Positions 60,201-64,000 of a stretch of DNA of 64,000 bases are shown here, in pieces; positions within the stretch are counted from its first letter, which is position 1, and every line of letters starts with the position of its first letter. Under the pieces are notes generated by a model, which ran no database searches, was not told the DNA's origin, and saw only the letters and a program-made list of their open reading frames with translations. Made by a program: the position numbers and the translations under genes. This stretch comes from Takakia lepidozioides (taxonomy: Eukaryota; Streptophyta; Takakiopsida; Takakiales; Takakiaceae): NCBI GenBank assembly GCA_030704615.1, contig CM060732.1, positions 37,243,053 through 37,307,052 on the forward strand. The letters are read 5' to 3'.

Positions 60201-60455
60201 AGAAAATGTGATAACCCAACAGACTTGGAAAGGTACAGGGACTGTTGGTCAAAACTTTGGGAGTATAACTCGTCAGATCCTCCTCAATGGATCCACGTGA
60301 ACAATGTTGTGTGGACAATGCCTCCACGAAAAAATACGACAAGAAATAACACTAAGAAAATTACTGCCGCCGAAGCTGTGAAGGCGCGCGCTAATTTGGA
60401 GGAGGCTAATCGTCAGTCAGAAAACGAGTCGTGCAAGCGAGTTCCAGACCAATGA
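57288..60455 (+). pseudogene. Element C transposase-like gene, DUF7869 type
   Basis: Several frames and exons that together match the widespread eukaryotic transposon-derived family with a DUF7869-like RNase-H core. 57288-57923 is an N-terminal region of unknown fold, acidic at its end. 58112-58576 holds the family HGNCGVKRPRPRTLQAEGNI segment. After an intron containing a palindrome, about 58830-59327 has a C-x-x-C zinc site (KCTECEMLKDLI) and IIHGKMDHRKT, the presumed first catalytic Asp. 59345-59791 has LQMDNSAKDNKNRW and LGFLMVGHTHEDIDGFF, the second Asp and the signature GHTHEDxD. 59976-60455 has VWMGVAISDVI, VEWWRPRK and WIHVNNVVWT, a small beta domain, then a Lys-rich tail. Frame changes near 59330 and 59720-59790 show decay. 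Confidence 0.65.
58697..58717. repeat. Element C palindrome in an intron of its transposase
   Basis: TGAACCTCCACTGTCCAGTG followed by one more G, a partly degraded copy of the perfect palindrome at 20901-20928. It lies between coding segments of the DUF7869-type gene. A half site (GTGGAGGTTC) follows at about 58829. Confidence 0.7.
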
Positions 60456-61887
60456 CATATTGTTGAGGTCAACTCCAGTATTTCGATTTAAGAAATAAAT
60501 TTTTTCTTCTCTATATGGCCCTTCTTGTTTGCGTTGGGGGATCATTTTTGTTATCTTCTTATGTCACACTGAACCTCGAATGTCCAGTGGACGTTCTCAT
60601 CCTTTGTTTCTGGTGTGCTGGATTCTGGCCTGTTGTACGTTCTGGTCAACAAAGAAAACCCTGTGGGGGAGTTTCGCCTACATAACATATAGATCACAAG
60701 AACAAAAATGGCGGGCACGACTACTGGAGTCTTCAAATTCGGTCAAAGAGGTTTTTAACAACGAAAGAAAATAGCCCATTTCCAGTCCTTCTCTGAAACA
60801 TTGGACTTGCTTTTCGCATAACCAATTCTCCCACTAAAGCCTCCCACTAGGAAGAGCCTTACTCAATCGTTGTTGACATGCTTTTCAATTTGTCAGTCCT
60901 GAAAATTTTTCTCTGAGGTTTTCTTCCATTTTCCCTCTAAGCTCTACGACTTTTCTACACCAAATTTTCATTTCATTTCATTTTCATACTTCTCAGCTTT
61001 GGCCCTGGTTTAAGAGGGAATTTCATATGTCCTTTTCCGTTGTTCAAATTTTAAGCAATTTTCATTTCTCTTAGTTTTTATTTGGTGGTCTGACTTTTTA
61101 TCCTCTCTCATGTTTTCTTCAGATCCATTTTCTCCCATGAGATCCAGACGCTTCCCAAAAGTCGTTATTTAACGCCATTTTCTTTCCAAATCTCATAGTG
61201 TGTATTTTTATTTTTTTATTTTTTTGGCAATTTAGGATTTTGGATTGACATACCTTTTTTTATAGTACCTTGCTTTTTATGTTAGCATTACCCCTAACCT
61301 TTACCCTTTTCTGCAAATGGCCCATGAACGATTCATACCATAACCATAGCCATAACCATAACCATTATGGTTATTGAAATGTCTTCTCCCTTCACATTTG
61401 CGCTAGCTGTTTCCTTTGTTTTGGATTGACATGCATTTAGGCATGTTACAGTTTGTTTTTTATGTTACATCTTAATACCAGGTTCCAACGACAAGTCTTT
61501 CATTTAAATACTTCATAATATTAGGTTCTTCATTTTTTTTTGGCTTACTAGTACCCTACTAACAACACTAAGTTCTAGCAAAGTTTGGAGTTTTCCATAA
61601 GTGTTTGTCTATTTTGTAACTTAAACAAAAACCCTAAACCCTTACCCTAAACCCTTACTATAAAACCCTAAATATTTACCCTTAACCCAATACCCCAGAA
61701 TCCTTTCCTTTCCCTTTGCAAATGAGAATCAACTATCCATACCATAACCATAACCATTTTGGTTATCCAAATCTCTTCAATGTATCCAAATTTCCATTGT
61801 ACCCTACTAACACACACTAAGTTGTAGCGAGTGCGAGTCTTCCGACATGTATGCTCACCATTTATGCCTTCAATCCAAGCCCTAAAC
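60456..61887. repeat. AT-rich region with telomere-like words, no gene
   Basis: Pyrimidine- and AT-rich sequence. A last element C palindrome remnant is at about 60570-60590. TAACCATAACCAT words occur at 61330-61370 and 61740-61760, and degenerate CCCTAAACCC runs at 61628-61690. Blocks such as CACTAAGTTGTAGCGAGTGC recur at 61814 and 62934. Confidence 0.6.
61883..61887. repeat. Target-site duplication of the solo LTR (TAAAC)
   Basis: Five bases repeated at 62617-62621, the standard duplication length for this retrotransposon group. Confidence 0.85.
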
Positions 61888-62616
61888 TGTCGCGGCCCTT
61901 TGCCTTGAGGGCAGGGGGTCGGGACGCAAAGGGGCTGCCCCTGTGGTGGGGGCGGTGGCAGCAATAGGTACGGGGGGCTGAAGCACCCTTGAGTGCCCAA
62001 GGCACTCAAGGAGGCGGAGGCACTCACTAGGTGGAGCCCCGCACACCGGGTTGCGGTGGAGGTGGCTCCACAAGGGGGTGGTGGTAGCTTAGTGGGGCTT
62101 AGTGGGGGTGGCATAAGACTCACCATGGGGCGGAGACCTAGTGGTGGGAGTCGTGGGGAGTCTTGGGACTCACCACGGTCCAATGAGGCCGTGGTGGGTG
62201 GGCCAAGACTCACCGCGACTCATCACCGGGAATCAAGGGTCTTCGTGGTGGTTCGCCATAAAATGGCATGGTTGTTTGTGAAACCCCCGCGGACAGTCAC
62301 AGAAGTATATATAGGGAGTAGTAACCCCAAGAACGGTGCAAGCCCGTTGGTGACCAAAAACTAGTGAGTAAGCGAACGAGCCGGAAAGCGACTAAGGAGT
62401 GGGGAGCTATTCCGGACTGCCATCTACCAAAAGGGAATTTCCACTAGGCCCAAATCGGTGGAGGGTCTGTTGGGGAAAGAAAGGGGGGACCGTTATGTCC
62501 CGGTGAGCAGCCGAAGCTCCGGGTAGGCCCGGCGGCCAGATTGGGAGTTAGGCGCGCGCATCAAAGCGAGTGACTATGACTTGAAGGGGGAGCTTACCGA
62601 AGTGAGGTACGCGACA
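61888..62616 (+). mobile_element. Solo LTR of the gypsy chromovirus family
   Basis: 729 bp, TGTCGCG to CGCGACA, related to the LTRs at 46143-46843 and 52338-53051 but in opposite orientation and more diverged. A TATATATA box is at about 62306-62313. Flanked by TAAAC on both sides. A solo LTR arises by recombination between the two LTRs of a full element. Confidence 0.9.
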
Positions 62617-64000
62617 TAAACCCTCGTCGAAAACCCTAAGCAAAACCCTACGCCATTGTTACGTCTAAACCCTTACCCTTCCCCTGCAAATGAGAATGAA
62701 GTATCCATACTATTATGGTTATTCAAATCTCTTCGCCCTTCACCTTGCTCAAGGTTTTGCCTTTGGTTTGGATTGACATGCACTTACCTTTTTTTACGAA
62801 CTTTGCTTTCTATGTATCTTAATACCAGGTTCCAAGGACAAGTCTTTCATTTAAATACTTGTCCGATGCAATGTCTACACTTCCATAATATTAGGTTCTT
62901 CATTTTTATTTTGCTTACTACCTTACTAACAACACTAAGTTGTAGCGAGTGCGAGTCTTCCGGCATATATGCTCACCATTTCTGCCTTCAACCCAAACCC
63001 TAAACCCTCGTCGGGAACCCTAAACAAAACCCTACACCATTGTTACGTCTAAACCCTTACCCTTCCCCTGCAAATGGGGATGAAGTATCCATACCATAAC
63101 CATATGTATCTTAATACAAGGTTCCAAGGACGAATCCTCAATCTAAATACTTCTCCGGCCCAATGACTCTTCCATAATATTTGTTTCTCCATTTATTTTT
63201 TTATTTTTTTATCCTACTAACACACACCAAGTTCTAGCGACTGTGAGTCTTCCATATTTGTTTGTCCAATAGTATTCTTAAACCCAAACCCGAAAACCCT
63301 ACCTTTACCATCACCCCTAAACCATTAATCTTACCATAAACCAATAACTTTAGTGTACTACCCTAGTTACACTCCAAACCTTATTGTACTACCATGTTAC
63401 TTCTTCTCAATGTTTCATGTTTTTTTAATACTTTCTTTTGTTGGATAAGGTATGATAGAATGATTATAAGGATATCAAATTCCTCAACCATTTCTTAATT
63501 CTACCGAGTGTGAGTCCATCATATTTGTTTGTCCTTTTGTACCCTAAATCCAAACCCTAAACCCTTACCTTTACTGTAAACCCAAACCTTATTACACTTC
63601 TCTAGAGTTACACCCCAAACCTTATTGTACTACCCTAGTACCTCTTCCGAATGTTTCATGCTATTCTAATATTTTACTGCCATGTCACATCCAAAACATC
63701 ATTCATTTCAATGGCGTGGTATGTGAACATTGTGCTTGATATGAAGATTCAATCAATAAAATTACTAGCAAGTTGTATCGAGTATGGTAGAGTATGAGTC
63801 TGGCCCATGTTCGATGCGACCCATTTGTTTATCGTGATCCTGCAATGAAATATTACTTTATTCGACTTCCAAGTGGACGTTCAATGAATTGTTCAATACT
63901 GCTACTTCACATTGAGCACTTCAATGTCAAATGGACCTCTTATATGACACATTTTGAAACAAGTATGACATCACCTGAAATTTCACAAAGTTCAATCACA
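62617..64000. repeat. Degenerate AT-rich repeats with CCCTAAACCC words
   Basis: Repeats related to 61200-61880: the block AGCGAGTGCGAGTCTTCC returns at about 62945, with diverged copies at 63235 and 63507, and AAACCCTAAACCC or AAACCCTTACCC runs lie beside each. No coding region recognised. Confidence 0.6.

Noticed and set aside
1-64000. Assigning the window to Chara, a moss, a lycophyte or a fern
   Set aside because: PIF and DRC4 occur in several of these groups and I cannot run a comparison. The mobile elements are not diagnostic by eye.

Overview
The window looks like nuclear DNA of a green plant (streptophyte) that still makes swimming sperm: a bryophyte, lycophyte, fern or Chara-type alga. 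The signs are plant-style genes with many short GT-AG introns, a PIF-type (phytochrome-interacting) bHLH transcription factor, a plant-type two-domain stress A/B-barrel protein, and an axonemal DRC4/GAS8 gene, a family that flowering plants lack. I cannot name the species.

Three host genes occupy the left quarter: the 3' part of the PIF-like gene (450-2560, +), the A/B-barrel gene (10488-11876, -) and DRC4 (13361-16302, +). Between the first two lies a cluster of 5'-truncated LINE copies (about 5.2-8.1 kb), all in one orientation.

From about 18.9 kb to 60.5 kb the window is a nest of mobile DNA. The best-defined unit, element B, spans 27560-42507 (14,948 bp). It has 21-bp imperfect terminal inverted repeats and an 8-bp target-site duplication. 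It carries a MULE-like transposase with a SWIM zinc finger (-), a spliced gene fusing a ParB-like DGNHR domain to a beta-class DNA methyltransferase-like domain (+), about 40 copies of a 20-22 bp palindrome in two arrays, and a head-to-head pair of related small genes of unknown function. Element B sits between the two divergent genes of a related older element A: its ParB-methyltransferase gene is on the left (21.7-27.4 kb, -) and its transposase on the right (43.4-53.9 kb, +). The transposase of A is itself split by a Ty3/gypsy chromovirus (46.14-53.05 kb, coding on -). Element A in turn seems to interrupt a third element C, which has a ParB-like DGQH exon on its left (20.6-21.1 kb, -) and a transposase-like gene of the DUF7869 type on its right (57.3-60.5 kb, +).

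Each element family has its own palindrome: GAAATGCGGCGCCGCATTTC in B, AGTGTGCGTTGCCGCACACT in A, CCTCCACTGTCCAGTGGAGG in C. Arrays lie next to, or in introns of, the ParB-like or transposase genes. My inference is that these are large transposons in which a transposase, a ParB/methyltransferase-like protein and a cognate palindrome array form one system. All the copies seen carry frameshifts or stops. The last 3.5 kb is AT-rich degenerate repeat DNA with telomere-like CCCTAAA words and a solo LTR of the same retrotransposon with a clean 5-bp target duplication.
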